NCBI RefSeq assembly: GCF_947242115.1
Contig: NC_074711.1
Span: 58,240,963 to 58,304,962, forward strand
Reading direction: 5' to 3'
DNA: 64,000 nucleotides
DNA from: Biomphalaria glabrata
Lineage: Eukaryota; Mollusca; Gastropoda; Planorbidae
Shown: positions 11,181 to 21,679 of the stretch, in pieces
How the letters are laid out: each line of letters starts with the position of its first letter
Numbering within the stretch: the stretch's first letter is position 1
The notes under the pieces: model-generated
The model's database searches: none
The model's input: only the letters and a program-made list of their open reading frames with translations
What the model was told of the DNA's origin: nothing
Program-made: the position numbers and the translations under genes

Positions 11181-14040
11181 CACACGAGTAGATATCTTTT
11201 AATAACTACGGAAGATGGTCAGTTGGAAGGTGGTAGGGGGAGAACGAAGGGTGTATCTGGGTGATCGCTTTTTATTTTTAATGCATGAATTCGAACTCAA
11301 TTACTCAAGGGCTAATGCATCTTCAAGCCAAAGCACTAACCACTATGCCAGCGAATCGATTATGAAAATACAAGGTTTTATAGTTATCTATTGTTAGGTT
11401 CAAACTTTAAAGCGACTACCTACAAAGTATAAAAGGCGATAATTTAACGTATACCTTTTCATCAGCCAATTACAATTTCTTTCCCTTGCTTGAGTTACCA
11501 TGAGTTACCAAACAAAATAATTAATTACCAATAATTAAATAACCAACTGGTAATTTTTAAAAAATTGATTCTTTTTTTTTTTGTTAGGCAAAATAAATAA
11601 TTGTGTAAATTTTCAGCTTGATCCCAGATTAGATGTGAGAGAAAATGTACAGAATTTTTATCAGACAGACAGACAGACAGGCTGACAGAATGAGTGAGTT
11701 TATGTAAGCTTTGTAAAAAGCAAAAGAGACATATCTCAAATTTCGCATGCATTGAAAAGTTCGTGTCGTTGAGAGTTGTAATACATTGATTTAAATAAAT
11801 AAATAAAATCAATTTTTAGAACATTTGATGGTTATGATTAATGTTCAACTGTGTCATTTTAAAATGTATATAAATAGTTAGGCTATTTGTACACGTGAGT
11901 TTCATGCGTATCTCAGGCTGCCTCGTGGCCTACCAATTATGTACTGTAATTTAGTATTACAGTATTTGAAACTATATTTTTATCCGTATGACTACTGTCT
12001 ACTGAGGCAACAGTAAAGCACAGACGGTACTGGGAGATACAGATCGCCACTTGAACACATCAAATGAACACATCAAAAGTAGGCCGCCCACTCCCGTCCT
12101 CAAGCGCCGCCAGTGGCATTGTTCACGTTGGCGTAGAGTCCACGCCCCCTCTCGTAAAAATAGGGTCTTCCTCCAGGTCCAACAAAAGGTGATCGCGAGC
12201 CCAGCAAAAGGTGGCGGTGAAATACCTTTGATTCATTGACGCGTACCCTTTGATAATGATAATCAGTGATAAGCGATAAGATAAGCTACTGGCAAGAGAG
12301 GCAAAACGAGATTGTAGCCATATTTTACAGTTTGATTATATCTGATTATACCATCAAGCCCGGCTTTTTTTTTTAAACAACAAAACCAAGGACACTGACC
12401 AACATTTTTATATGCACAGGATTATTTCAAATGCAAATAAAAATGATAGCTGATTTGTTTCTTTTAATCGAGAAATGAAAGGAATGAAAGAAAATATTTG
12501 GCCCACCATTCACACAATAATAAAATTGAATTTAAAAAAAGAACTGTGAGGAAAAACTTGTGTTAGTATTAAACAAAAAAAAAAAGAATCTATAAAGAAA
12601 ATACCCTCCATTATAGAACGAAAAAACAATATTAATTTTTTTTTTTTTTTCTAAATCTTCGACCAAGGAGGGACCCGTGACACTGAAACCGTCAGCTGCT
12701 ACCTCACAAGGCCAGCGAGCATAATACAATATAATCTACTATGTATAAGCATAAATACCACTGACTCACTCGTTGATCAAGAGATCTCTTAAACGGTCGT
12801 ACGAATTCACATGAAATTTTGTACATAGGTTCCTTTTACCAGGTAGACGCTTGCTAAGAACGGTTATTGACAGGTTCGCAACCTTATGACCACTAGTCGT
12901 AAACAAAGGCTGACTACGACATGGTTTTATTTTTTTTGTTTACTCCAGTTTAGAGCCAAATTTACATTTATTTCTTTTTGTACTTGAAAAATGATCCAAC
13001 TAAAGTTTTCCCCGTCTGGCCAACTGGCTAGTTTTTTGTTTCCTCAGATATATATATATATGTATGTTTTGTGTATTATTTGTGCATTTCTCCGTCTCCC
13101 CATGTCTCAGATCAAGTTGAAACTTTTCACATGTATTTATCGTTCATGAGAAAATACGAAGCAATTAAAAAATACCAATTAATTTATTAACTGTAATTTG
13201 TTAATTGTGTATGATATTGAAAAAAAAAGGAAATAAATCTTACAGTTATTCTTCTCCTTAGATAAGTTTTTTAAATAAAAATCTTTAAGAAAAATAATTA
13301 ATTTTATACTTCACATGGTATTTTTTGTTATCTGTCCTTGAAGGTCTATAATTCTTTTTATTTTAGTACTTAATCTTAGTACTTAATTTTCTAATTGAAT
13401 AGTAAAAAATATAGGCCTACTTTAAAAAGAAAAAAGAGAGATGCAGAGGTGAGAAATATTTTTGAATTGACATACATTTTTAAAAAATCATATAAATTAT
13501 TTTGCAATTAAAACATTTGATCATTGAGGAAGACATGCAGCCATGGTCGGATGACCAGCTTGGGACCAAATCTTAATCTGTCCCATTTTTACCGAAGCTG
13601 TATTTCTTTGATGATAAGATAAGATTGCATGGTCCAGCCATCGCGCCATGCTCTGGGTCGTGGGGTATATCTTGTGGCGCCCTGAACTGATTAGCAGCGA
13701 TAAGATGAAAGTGACATGACTTCAAAGAGACGGGCGCGCCACCCGCTTCACCTCACGTGTCATGGTTCACTGGCTAGGACTATTATCTGTGCACATCGAA
13801 TCGGTCACTGTCCAATAACATTACAGCAGTAGCCGAAATGGTTAGTTCAAGTTTTACTTTCTTGCTAACTTCGACTTCTAACACATAATCTCTTTTGGAT
13901 TAAGTTATATTTCTGGATTCTTAAGGTAAGAAATATAGACCTATTTCTGTAAGCTATTTTACTTTTTTTAAAATGTACATGCTTCTGTACATGTTTCTCC
14001 AACAGTCTTACTCAAACAATAGTTGGATTTAGATCTTGAC
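11181..14040. other. No gene supported; old repeats and a possible promoter-like patch
   Basis: I find no convincing coding exon. A block at 12020-12240 is more GC-rich and repeat-like. A block at 12755-12900 (AAGAGATCTCTTAAACGGTC, then ACATGAAATTTTGTACATAGG) looks like a dispersed repeat. A GC-richer patch at 13660-13850 with a CCAAT motif precedes a possible donor (ATGGTTAGTT). It could be a 5' untranslated exon or promoter for a plus-strand gene such as noggin, but nothing in sequence proves this. Confidence 0.3.
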
Positions 14041-14043
14041 ATA

Positions 14044-14341
14044 GACATAAATAAATATAGACTGGCCGATTAAAGAGTTTTATGAAACGAAAATTTGTGA
14101 CTTGCAATTTTGTGTACTTTATTATGCAGCATTTATGAGCAGTGTAAAAGTTAAGCATTCGTATCTATTTCAGCCACACACCTATATATATTGTAAATAA
14201 GGAGGCAGTGTAGTTTTGTTTAAACTCTAAGAATGAAGATCATGCAAATTTTTAAAATTCGGAAATCCGAATACAATAGATATACATGTTTTCAAGTTAC
14301 ATGAAGTTACTTCCTTCGGCTAGTCTATATTTATTTATGTC
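14044..14341. mobile_element. Tc1/mariner-type MITE
   Basis: Inverted ends of about 25 bp (GACATAAATAAATATAGACT at the left, its complement at the right) enclose 298 bp. Both sides are flanked by TA (14042-14043 and 14342-14343), the usual duplicated target of the mariner superfamily. There is no open frame, so it is non-autonomous. One or two mismatches between the ends (GGCC against AGCC) indicate modest age. Confidence 0.75.
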
Positions 14342-14830
14342 TATGGATCTTGATTACACTTAATTACAGACTTATATTTCTAGGATATAGATTTAACTTT
14401 TAAAATAATTTTCACTTCATACATTTAGATCTAAGTCTACAATTATCTGCCCAACTTCGCTAAATCTAGACCAACGTTTCTAAAACTTTAAGGGGCTAAT
14501 TATTTAGACTTAGATATATTCTGTGTTCTATAATCTTTTTGGTAATAGTAGGTTTTATGCCGTTCGCCCTCTATTCGGTTCTTACTGTGATCCTAATGTA
14601 GACTCACAGAACGACATTATAGGTCCTATATAGGCCTACTATTAGCCTATCTTCTTTTTAACCAAGTTTCTATAATCATTGATCTTTTATCGAAAGTGCC
14701 TTGGGTATAGATACATTAAACTTTTGCACAGACCACTCAGTAGATCTAACCAGTAGGGGCTACAACATAAATTACTTCTCTTGCTTAAATTTGTTTTATT
14801 CCTGAGATATTTTACATCATGCTAATTAAT

Positions 14831-15190
14831 GGCTGACTGGTGGTGTTGTAGGCCTATAGGCTCTGGACTGGTGGTGTTGTAGGCCTATAGGCTCTGGACT
14901 GGTGGTGTTGTAGGCCTATAGGCTCTGGACTGGTGGTGTTGTAGGCCTATATGCTCTGGACTGGTGGTGTTGTAGGCCTATAGGCTCTGGACTGGTGGTG
15001 TTGTAGGCCTATAGGCTCTGGACAAGTGGTGTTGTAGGCCTATAGGCTCTGGACTGTCGTCTCATTCTATAAGGTCCTGATTTCGAATCCTGCCCGATTT
15101 CCCCCCCCCCCCATTTCCCGTGGGAGGTTAGCGCTAGGGTGTGATAATCTTTAATTTTGAAAATAGAGAGAGCAGGAAAAAAAACAGCAA
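14831..15190 (+). repeat. tRNA-like SINE family B with an expanded head
   Basis: The head resembles GGCTGCCTGGTTGTGTGG-type starts of family B copies at 15481 and 39597. The body (15050-15190) has ACTGTCGTCTC, a B-box-like TTCGAATCCTGCC, a C-run and CCCGTGGGAGG. Between head and body about seven copies of a 31 bp unit are stacked (14835-15055). Confidence 0.7.
14835..15055 (+). repeat. 31 bp minisatellite, about 7 copies, derived from a SINE head
   Basis: The unit contains TGGTGGTGTTGTAGGCC and TATAGGCTCTGGAC. The last copy runs directly into the SINE body at CTGTCGTCTC. The unit matches the A-box-side head of SINE family B, so the array appears to have grown inside the SINE. Confidence 0.8.
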
Positions 15191-15477
15191 ACAAAACTGC
15201 CTGGCTAACTGGTTGTGTGGTATGCGCTCTGGACTGTCGTTAGGTGGCATTGTTTAAAATCAAATATTAGCTGCTACACGAAATGTAGACCTCAGGAGGA
15301 CACATTAGGATCTAGTCCCTTGTAGAGCTGCACACTTTTTGGAATGTCACTATCTTATTATAGAGTTTTTAAATGTACTTCAACTAATGAATAGTTGTGT
15401 GTGTGTGTGTTAGGACTCGTTAATTATGTTTGGGGGAGTGTTAAAAAGAAAGTTCTTTTTTTTTTGTGTGTTCCATT

Positions 15478-15640
15478 TGATGGCTGCCTAGTCGTGTGAG
15501 ATGCGCTTCGGACTGTCGTGTCGAGTTCGAATCCTGCCCTCTTTCATACCCTCCCTGCAGGAGGTGTTGACTAGGACTTAGCCATAACAATCTTCTTTTC
15601 TGAAGGAAATGTGTCAAACAAAAGACACAAGCTGTTTGCA
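15478..15640 (+). repeat. tRNA-derived SINE, family B
   Basis: Reads GGCTGCCTAGTCGTGTGAG, then CGGACTGTCGTGTCGAG, a B box (AGTTCGAATCC) and a CTGCAGGAGG body. A separate partial head copy precedes it at about 15199-15240. Other copies are at 39597-39770 and 58190-58345. Confidence 0.65.
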
Positions 15641-15730
15641 GTGCTGGATTTATCTACAGGCAACATAAGCTATAGCTCAGGGCACCCACTTGCTAAGGGG
15701 ACACCCACCAAGGATAGTTGTAATCGTTTT
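15639..15730 (+). mobile_element. hAT-like terminal fragment (CAGTGCTGGAT family)
   Basis: CAGTGCTGGAT, followed by a GGCAACATAAGCTATAG segment, recurs near 59284-59320. Sequence further right (to about 16010) is unassigned and ends in a TA microsatellite (15984-16006). Confidence 0.35.
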
Positions 15731-15983
15731 GAAGTATGAGAAAAGCAATTGTTTTATTTTGATTATAAGAGACAACATATCTCAAATATGCATAGGGCCT
15801 TATCAAGTCTAGATCGGGTCCTGGGTATGAGGGGGCAGGAGGAAGGCGACATTATTTCAAAGTTTCTCCTTGACCGAGTACACAAAAGTTCTAGGTAGAT
15901 CTTAATAAAAATGGCCGAGGAATCACGCTCTATTTTTGCGAAGTCAATTACAATCTAGCCAAGATTATAGGTATAGATAGGCC

Positions 15984-16012
<29 letters not shown>

Positions 16013-16014
<2 letters not shown>

Positions 16015-16090
16015 GTAGCGTCACTAGGGTCGGTGTCACCCGGTGGTGCGGTAAGCTCAGGGCGCCACCACCGCCTCCAAAACAAGTCTC
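16013..16090 (+). mobile_element. hAT-like terminal fragment
   Basis: CAGTAGCGTCACTAGGG opens a GC-rich stretch similar to the fragment at 6258. The far terminus is not identified. Confidence 0.4.
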
Positions 16091-16799
16091 CAAACTTTTC
16101 ACAATATTGTTATGAAAATTTAAAATCCGTATCTATTCTATTTTAAATGTGTTTGATTATGACATTTTATCCATAGTTATTACATATGTTAAAATGTAAG
16201 TTTATTAAATCAGAAACATACTTAACATCAACTTAGACTTTAAAGACTTTTACACATTAGGGAAACTGTTTAACACTGTGCTCACCTTATTCATCTAAAA
16301 TATTTTAGAATCTAGACTAAAAAAAATGTTCATCGCCCCCTTAGTCATTTATTGGTCACGCTTTTTTAAAGTGTGTCTGGACTTCAGAAACTCATTTTCT
16401 TTGGTCTTAGGTTGCATCATTTCTCCTAGTCAGAAATCGCAGGTTAAAGAAAATAAATGAAGAAGATGTGGACGGGCTGAATTTGAAGTGTGAGAAACAT
16501 TGGAAGTAAATGAACAGTGTTTCTCAAACTTTTACCTTTGATTTTTTGCTAGACAATTTTTTTTTACCGCAACCCCTTAGTAAGCTGGGTACCTAAAAGG
16601 GGGAATCGCTGATGTCTCACACAATGGGGTTTCAGAAGGCTTTTAAGAAAGGTTATGAAAAAATAAAAGATAGGCTACTTAAAAACATATAATTATGACA
16701 ATTTTAGTATAGAATTCACACAATTTGTATACGAATTCATTACTTATGTTAATAATATATATTAATTATTTATATTTCAACCTATTTTTAGATTATTTC

Positions 16800-17640
16800 G
16801 CCCCCCCCCCTCTAGTATGTTGGCCGATTTGGTGGGGTCGGGAGGGGGCGATGGTATCAATCCCGCCCCCCCCCCCATAAACTTTCGAGTGGGGGGGGGC
16901 GGTCCAATTTCTTTGTAGAAATCACAGCTTGCTAACAGAATCAATTAAATATCTATGTGATTAAAACTTGTTATTGATATTTTAACCGATCTTTGTATTA
17001 TGTCGTTCCCTGTTTGCCAATTTATCTCTACTGCCCTTCCCACCTAAACCTTTTAAGGGGGCGGTCCTACTTTAATGGAGAAATCATAGTTTGTGAACAA
17101 AATTAGTTGAATTAATATATAGATTTATATTATGTCGCTCGCCTTCTTGTATCTTGGCCGTTTCGGTGAGGTTGGGGGAGGGGGATATTGCATGTACTGC
17201 CCTTCTCACTCTAGCCCTCTGAGTGGGGGGGCGATCCTATTTTTATGGAGAATCATAGTTTGTAAACAAAATTAGTTGAATATCTATATAATATAAACTA
17301 CATATTGATATATGGACTCATTGTATATTATGTCGTACCACACTCTAATCTCAAATTTTATCATTAGTAAAATTTAAATGAAAAAGGGTTGTACCAGGTG
17401 GGAGGGGCGATTCATGCAATCGCCTTTCCCCCATCGGACAAACAAATACTTTTTCTTTTTGTGTTACAGTTAGGAAATTACAAAACAAAAACATCTGTCA
17501 CTAATATAATTTATATATATAATAAATTAAATTCTTATATCGAGTCGCCACACCCCTATTCTTTAATGCCAAATGCAATCTTTAGCAGAAATTATTAAAG
17601 AAGCGAGGATTAATCGTTTTCACTCTACCGCCCCTCCCAT
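16800..17640 (+). repeat. Diverged tandem repeat, about four copies of roughly 200 bp
   Basis: Each copy has a C-run or G-run block, then a segment like ATGGAGAAATCATAGTTTG, then AAATTAGTTGAAT and a TATTATGTCG motif. Spacing and length vary, so the array is old. Confidence 0.6.
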
Positions 17641-18057
17641 TTCCAGACAGAGTTTATGTAATTTCACATGAATTTATCATAACTATTTTAAGAAAGACTT
17701 TGCATTCAAAAAATTAGAATTCAAACGAAATTTTTCAGTATAAGAGTCACGATTGAGATGAGTTCTAAACCCAAATCATTTTTTCATAGTCGCCTTTTTC
17801 TAACCTTTACTCAATCTGATATTTTTCTAGTTAAATAAATTTGGGACTATAACTCACAATTTATACTTTTATTGAATATTATTTATCGAATAATTTTTTT
17901 TCGGCGGAGATCCTGAAAGCCAAAATCTAAATATGTGGGGTATCTTATCTTTTCAAGGAACAAATCGGATTTTTTGCAATGTATTAAGGGCCTATACATT
18001 CATATTAGAATATTTTTCAAGTACAACAATATTCAAAAGGTCCTTTTTTAATAGTAT

Positions 18058-18833
18058 GAATAATGAGTTTTAGGTCAGGAGAAATACGTTTCTTCTGTGA
18101 AGTATGCAAGAAAACTCTTTTAGCGGCGGGGCTTCGCCACGACCTCCATTGATAAATAATGAGTTGTAGACGTCAGGAGAATGCGTTACTGCAATGAATA
18201 ATGCAAGAAAACACTTTTGGCGTCGGGGCTTCGACCCGAACTCTATTGATAAATAATGAGCTGTAGATGTCAGGAGAATGCGTTTCTACAGTGAAGTATG
18301 CAAGAAAACTCTTTTGGCGGCGGGGCTTCGCCCCGAACTCCATTGATAAATAATGAGTTGTAGATGTCAGGAGAATGCGTTACTGCAATGAATAATGCAA
18401 GAAAACACTTTTGGCGTCGGGGCTTTGCCCCGAACTCCATTGATAAATAATGAGTTGTAGATGTCAGGAGAATGCGTTACTGCAATGAATAATGCAAGAA
18501 AACACTTTTGGCGTCGGGGCTTTGCCCCGAACTCCATTGATAAATAATGAGTTGTAGATGTCAGGAGAATGCGTTTTTACAGTGAAGAATGCAAGAAAAC
18601 GCTTTTGGCGGCGGGGCTTCGCCCCGAACTCCATAGATGAATAATGAGCTGTAAATGTCAGGAGAATATTTTTCTGCAGTGAAAAAGCAAGAAAACGCTT
18701 TTGTCGTCGGGGCTTCGCCCCGAACTCCATTGATAAATAATGAGTTGTAGATGTCAGGAGAATGCGTTTCTGCAGTGAAAAAAGCAAGAAAACGCTTTTG
18801 AAGTCGGGGCTTCGCCCCGAACCCCACAAGAGA
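18058..18833 (+). repeat. 97 bp satellite, 8 copies, each with a GC hairpin
   Basis: Copies start (at ATAATGAGTTGTAGATGTC) near 18058, 18155, 18252, 18349, 18446, 18543, 18640 and 18736. Each has a CGGGGCTTCGCCCCG-type perfect inverted repeat and a run of AAGAAAACGCTTTTGGCG. Copies differ at a few positions (TTC or TTT loop). Confidence 0.85.
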
Positions 18834-18902
18834 ACCTTATAGCGATGCCCCAGTTGTTTTTTTTTTCACCAAAGGTTGAGAAATGCTGCTTTTAAAAAAA
18901 AT

Positions 18903-18907
<5 letters not shown>

Positions 18908-18961
<54 letters not shown>
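18908..18961. repeat. (AT)n microsatellite
   Basis: About 27 uninterrupted AT dinucleotides. Confidence 0.95.
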
Positions 18962-18962
<1 letters not shown>

Positions 18963-18975
18963 GCACGTTTATGCA

Positions 18976-19012
18976 TAGGGTTAGGGTTTACTGGGCATTA
19001 GGGTTAGGGTTT
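18976..19012 (+). repeat. Short interstitial telomere-like repeat
   Basis: Two clusters of GGGTTAGGGTTT separated by ACTGGGCATTA. This is the metazoan TTAGGG motif, but only two adjacent repeats occur in each cluster. Confidence 0.7.
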
Positions 19013-19021
19013 GGAAAAAAA

Positions 19022-19060
19022 TCGCCCCCCCCCCACTCAAAAGTTCTGGATCCGCCAGTG
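19022..19060. mobile_element. hAT-like right terminal fragment
   Basis: A C-run followed by TTCTGGATCCGCCAGTG looks like an outward-facing hAT terminus. The matching left end was not found. Confidence 0.35.
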
Positions 19061-19910
19061 GTTTGCTAACATACACATTATTAAACTACTTTCAACAATA
19101 TGAACGATTTTTTAAATTACCAGGTCAGTCTAGCGCTCTAGCCTACATTACTAATTCAACTGTTTTGGTAAAAAAAAAAGCATTAAACTAATTCTCTAAT
19201 AAATACACGAGAAATATCTTATACTGATAGTAGATTTAAATAAAAAGAAAAAAAAGAGACTCGTCTACACACTTATTTACCGAGATATTTGTAGGCCTAT
19301 TTGTTTATATTTACCCCAGATGCTAGGTATAAAGAACTATATTGGCAAAACAAAAAAAAAAAAAAAACCAAAAAAAAACGTATAAAATTATAACACACAA
19401 ACACACATACACCAAAACGGCTCGAATTGAGACCCGATGTCCACATATGTAAATGTCATGTCTGTAACCAACGCGACTATATAATAATCAAGAAATGCAA
19501 TCTAAATAGAAGCAGGGTCTCAGTGGGATAGAGCCGTGATTCACATTTTCCACATTTAAGTAAGAACACAAAACATGAAAACACCCCAGAACAGAAGACA
19601 AAAAGTAAAGCAATAATAAAGCATAAGATACTGAACCATAATACACAAATACAAAAACACAACCTAATAAAATATTCAGAAAGTTAAGATAACAACATAT
19701 TCCATATGCTAGGACTGTAGGACTAATTCGTACAAGGGTCCCTTAAAATTCTTCCCTAGTGCCATAGAACATTGAACGCTTTGCCTGAATCAGCCAGTAG
19801 GCCCCTATTAGGATCGAATCCAGAGCGACGTCCTACCAACTTTTAGCTTTAACCCATGTGAGATATTTCAGCTTGAAAAAAAAAACTATTTTTATTTGTG
19901 CTTTTAACCA
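19061..19910. other. No gene seen; one old dispersed repeat
   Basis: AT-rich DNA with poly-A tracts. The block at 19690-19790, read on the minus strand, resembles 45215-45320 read on the plus strand (a CATGGCACTAGGGAAGGA-like core and an ATATGGAATAA-like end). It may be the tail of a LINE reading frame. Confidence 0.4.
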
Positions 19911-19914
19911 CCTT

Positions 19915-20670
19915 CTATTTGTCGTCCGAGGACGCGGTTATAAGCGCTTGGCTTCCGAGCCTGGGGTCCCCGGTGAAGACTTGGATTTTGAACTTCAGGA
20001 TTTTTTTAAGGCACCCCTGAGTTCACCCAACTCTAATGTGTAGGCTACCCCTGAGTTCACACAACTCTAATGTGTAGGCACCCTGAGTTCACCCAACTGT
20101 AATGTGTAGGCACCCCTGAGTTCATCCAACTGTAATGTGTAGGCTACCCCTGAGTTCACCCAACTGTAATGTGTAGGCTACCCCTGAGTTCACCCAACTG
20201 TAATGTGTAGGCACCCCTGAGTTCACCCAACTGTAATGTGTAGGCTACCCCTGAGTTCATCCAACTGTAATGTGTAGGCTACCCCTGAGTTCATCCAACT
20301 GTAATGTGTAGGCTACCCCTGAGTTCACCCAACTGTAATGTGTAGGCACCCTGAGTTCATCCAACTGTAATGTGTAGGCTACCCCTGAGTTCACCCAACT
20401 GTAATGTGTAGGCTACCCCTGAGTTCACCCAACTGTAATGTGTAGGCACCCCTGAGTTCACCCAACTGTAATGTGTAGGCACCCCTGAGTTCACCCAACT
20501 CTAATGTGTAGGCACCCTGAGTTCACCCAACTGTAATGTGTAGGCTACCCCTGAGTTCATCCAACTGTAATGTGTAGGCTACCCCTGAGTTCATCCAACT
20601 GTAATGTGAAGGCTACCCCTGAGTTCACCCAACTGTAATGTGAAGGCTATCCCTGACTTTAGTTGAGGCC
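19915..20670 (+). repeat. SINE family A copy with internally expanded body
   Basis: Begins with a tRNA-like head (GTTATAAGCGCTTGGCTTCC, then GGGGTCCCCGGTGAAGAC) and ends with the normal downstream family A body (CCCTGACTTTAGTTGAGG). Nineteen copies of a 32-34 bp unit lie between. Confidence 0.75.
20009..20650 (+). repeat. 32-34 bp minisatellite, about 19 copies, derived from SINE A
   Basis: The unit carries CCCTGAGTTCACCCAACTG and TAATGTGTAGG. The single-copy version of this segment is present in other SINE A copies (for example 39097-39118 and 58492-58516). Length variants differ by CAC or CTAC at the junction. Confidence 0.85.
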
Positions 20671-20849
20671 TATATCTTTGTCCACCTTTCGACTAAAATA
20701 TCAAGCTAACATAGAAAACAATAAAACTATTGAGCTTATGCATACTCCACCCCAGTGATCCCACACCACGGTTTATTAAACTGCTCACAATTCCAATTCT
20801 ACCACCTTCCCCCCCATTTTTTTACTCAAACATTTCGTCCACCATCAAA

Positions 20850-21545
20850 CCTTTTCTTAAAAACCTTTGGCTACAAACTATTAGCGAGATGATATAAAAC
20901 CCACACATCACACTGAACCCATCAAACTTTTCTTGTAAACCTTTGGCTACCAACTAATAGAGAGATGATATAAAACCCACACCTCACACTGAAACCATCA
21001 AACCTTTTCTTGTAAACCTTTGGCTACAAACTAATAGCGAGATGATATAAAGCCCACACATCACACTGAAACCATCAAACCTTTTCTTGTAAACCTTTGG
21101 CTACAAACTAATAGCGAGATGATATAAAACTCACACCTCACACTGAAACCATCAAACCTTTTCTTGTAAACCTTTGGCTACAAATTAATAGCGAGATTAT
21201 ATAAAACTCACACCTCACACTGAAACCATCAAACCTTTTCTTGTAAACCTTTGGCTACAAACTAATAGCGAGATGATATAAAACCCACACCTCACACTGA
21301 AACCATCAAACATTTTCTTGTAAACCTTTGGCTACCAACTAATAGCGAGATGATATAAAACCCACACCTCACATTGAAACCATCAAACCTTTTCTTGAAA
21401 ACCTTTGGCTACAAACTAATAGCAAGATGATATAAATCCCACACCTCACACTGAAACCATCAAACCTTTTCTTGTAAACCTTTGGCTACAAACTAATAGC
21501 GAGATGATATACAACCCACACCTCACACTGAAACCATCAATGCAG
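20850..21545 (+). repeat. 77 bp minisatellite, about 9 copies, just upstream of noggin
   Basis: Each unit includes CTTTGGCTACAAACTAATAG, GATGATATAAAACCCACAC and CACTGAAACCATCAAACC. Eight of nine copies keep TATAAA. The last copy ends about 135 bp before the noggin start. High similarity between copies suggests recent expansion or homogenisation. Confidence 0.85.
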
Positions 21546-21679
21546 GTTTTCTATTTATTATTAATTTTCATAAATTGCCTGTCTTGAAACTCTAGCTTTA
21601 GCCTTTTTTTCCTGATTCTACATGATATATTGATAGTTACTTCTCAACGAAATCTATTTAAATATTTTTTATCTTTTTC

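Larger units (their letters stand above)
16515..18888. mobile_element. Probable large hAT-like non-autonomous element carrying two tandem arrays
   Basis: The left end reads CAGTGTTTCTCAAACTTTT and the right end, inverted, CAGCATTTCTCAACCTTTG: about 15 of 20 positions agree. This is a common hAT-type terminus. The interior holds roughly four diverged units of about 200 bp (16800-17640) and eight 97 bp units (18058-18833). No transposase is present and the 8 bp flanks do not match. The boundary call is therefore tentative. Confidence 0.5.

Noticed and set aside
18464-18829. Minus-strand frames with repeated RRQKRFLAF-like units
   Set aside because: They are translations of the 97 bp satellite, and the repeat period explains the frames.
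18058-18833. CRISPR-like array (regular hairpin repeats)
   Set aside because: The whole 97 bp unit is conserved with no variable spacers, so it is a satellite in a eukaryotic genome.
16515-19060. One element from 16515 to 19060
   Set aside because: The CAGTGTTTCTCAAA-type end pairs better with the end at 18888. The terminus at 19060 has a different sequence and no partner.
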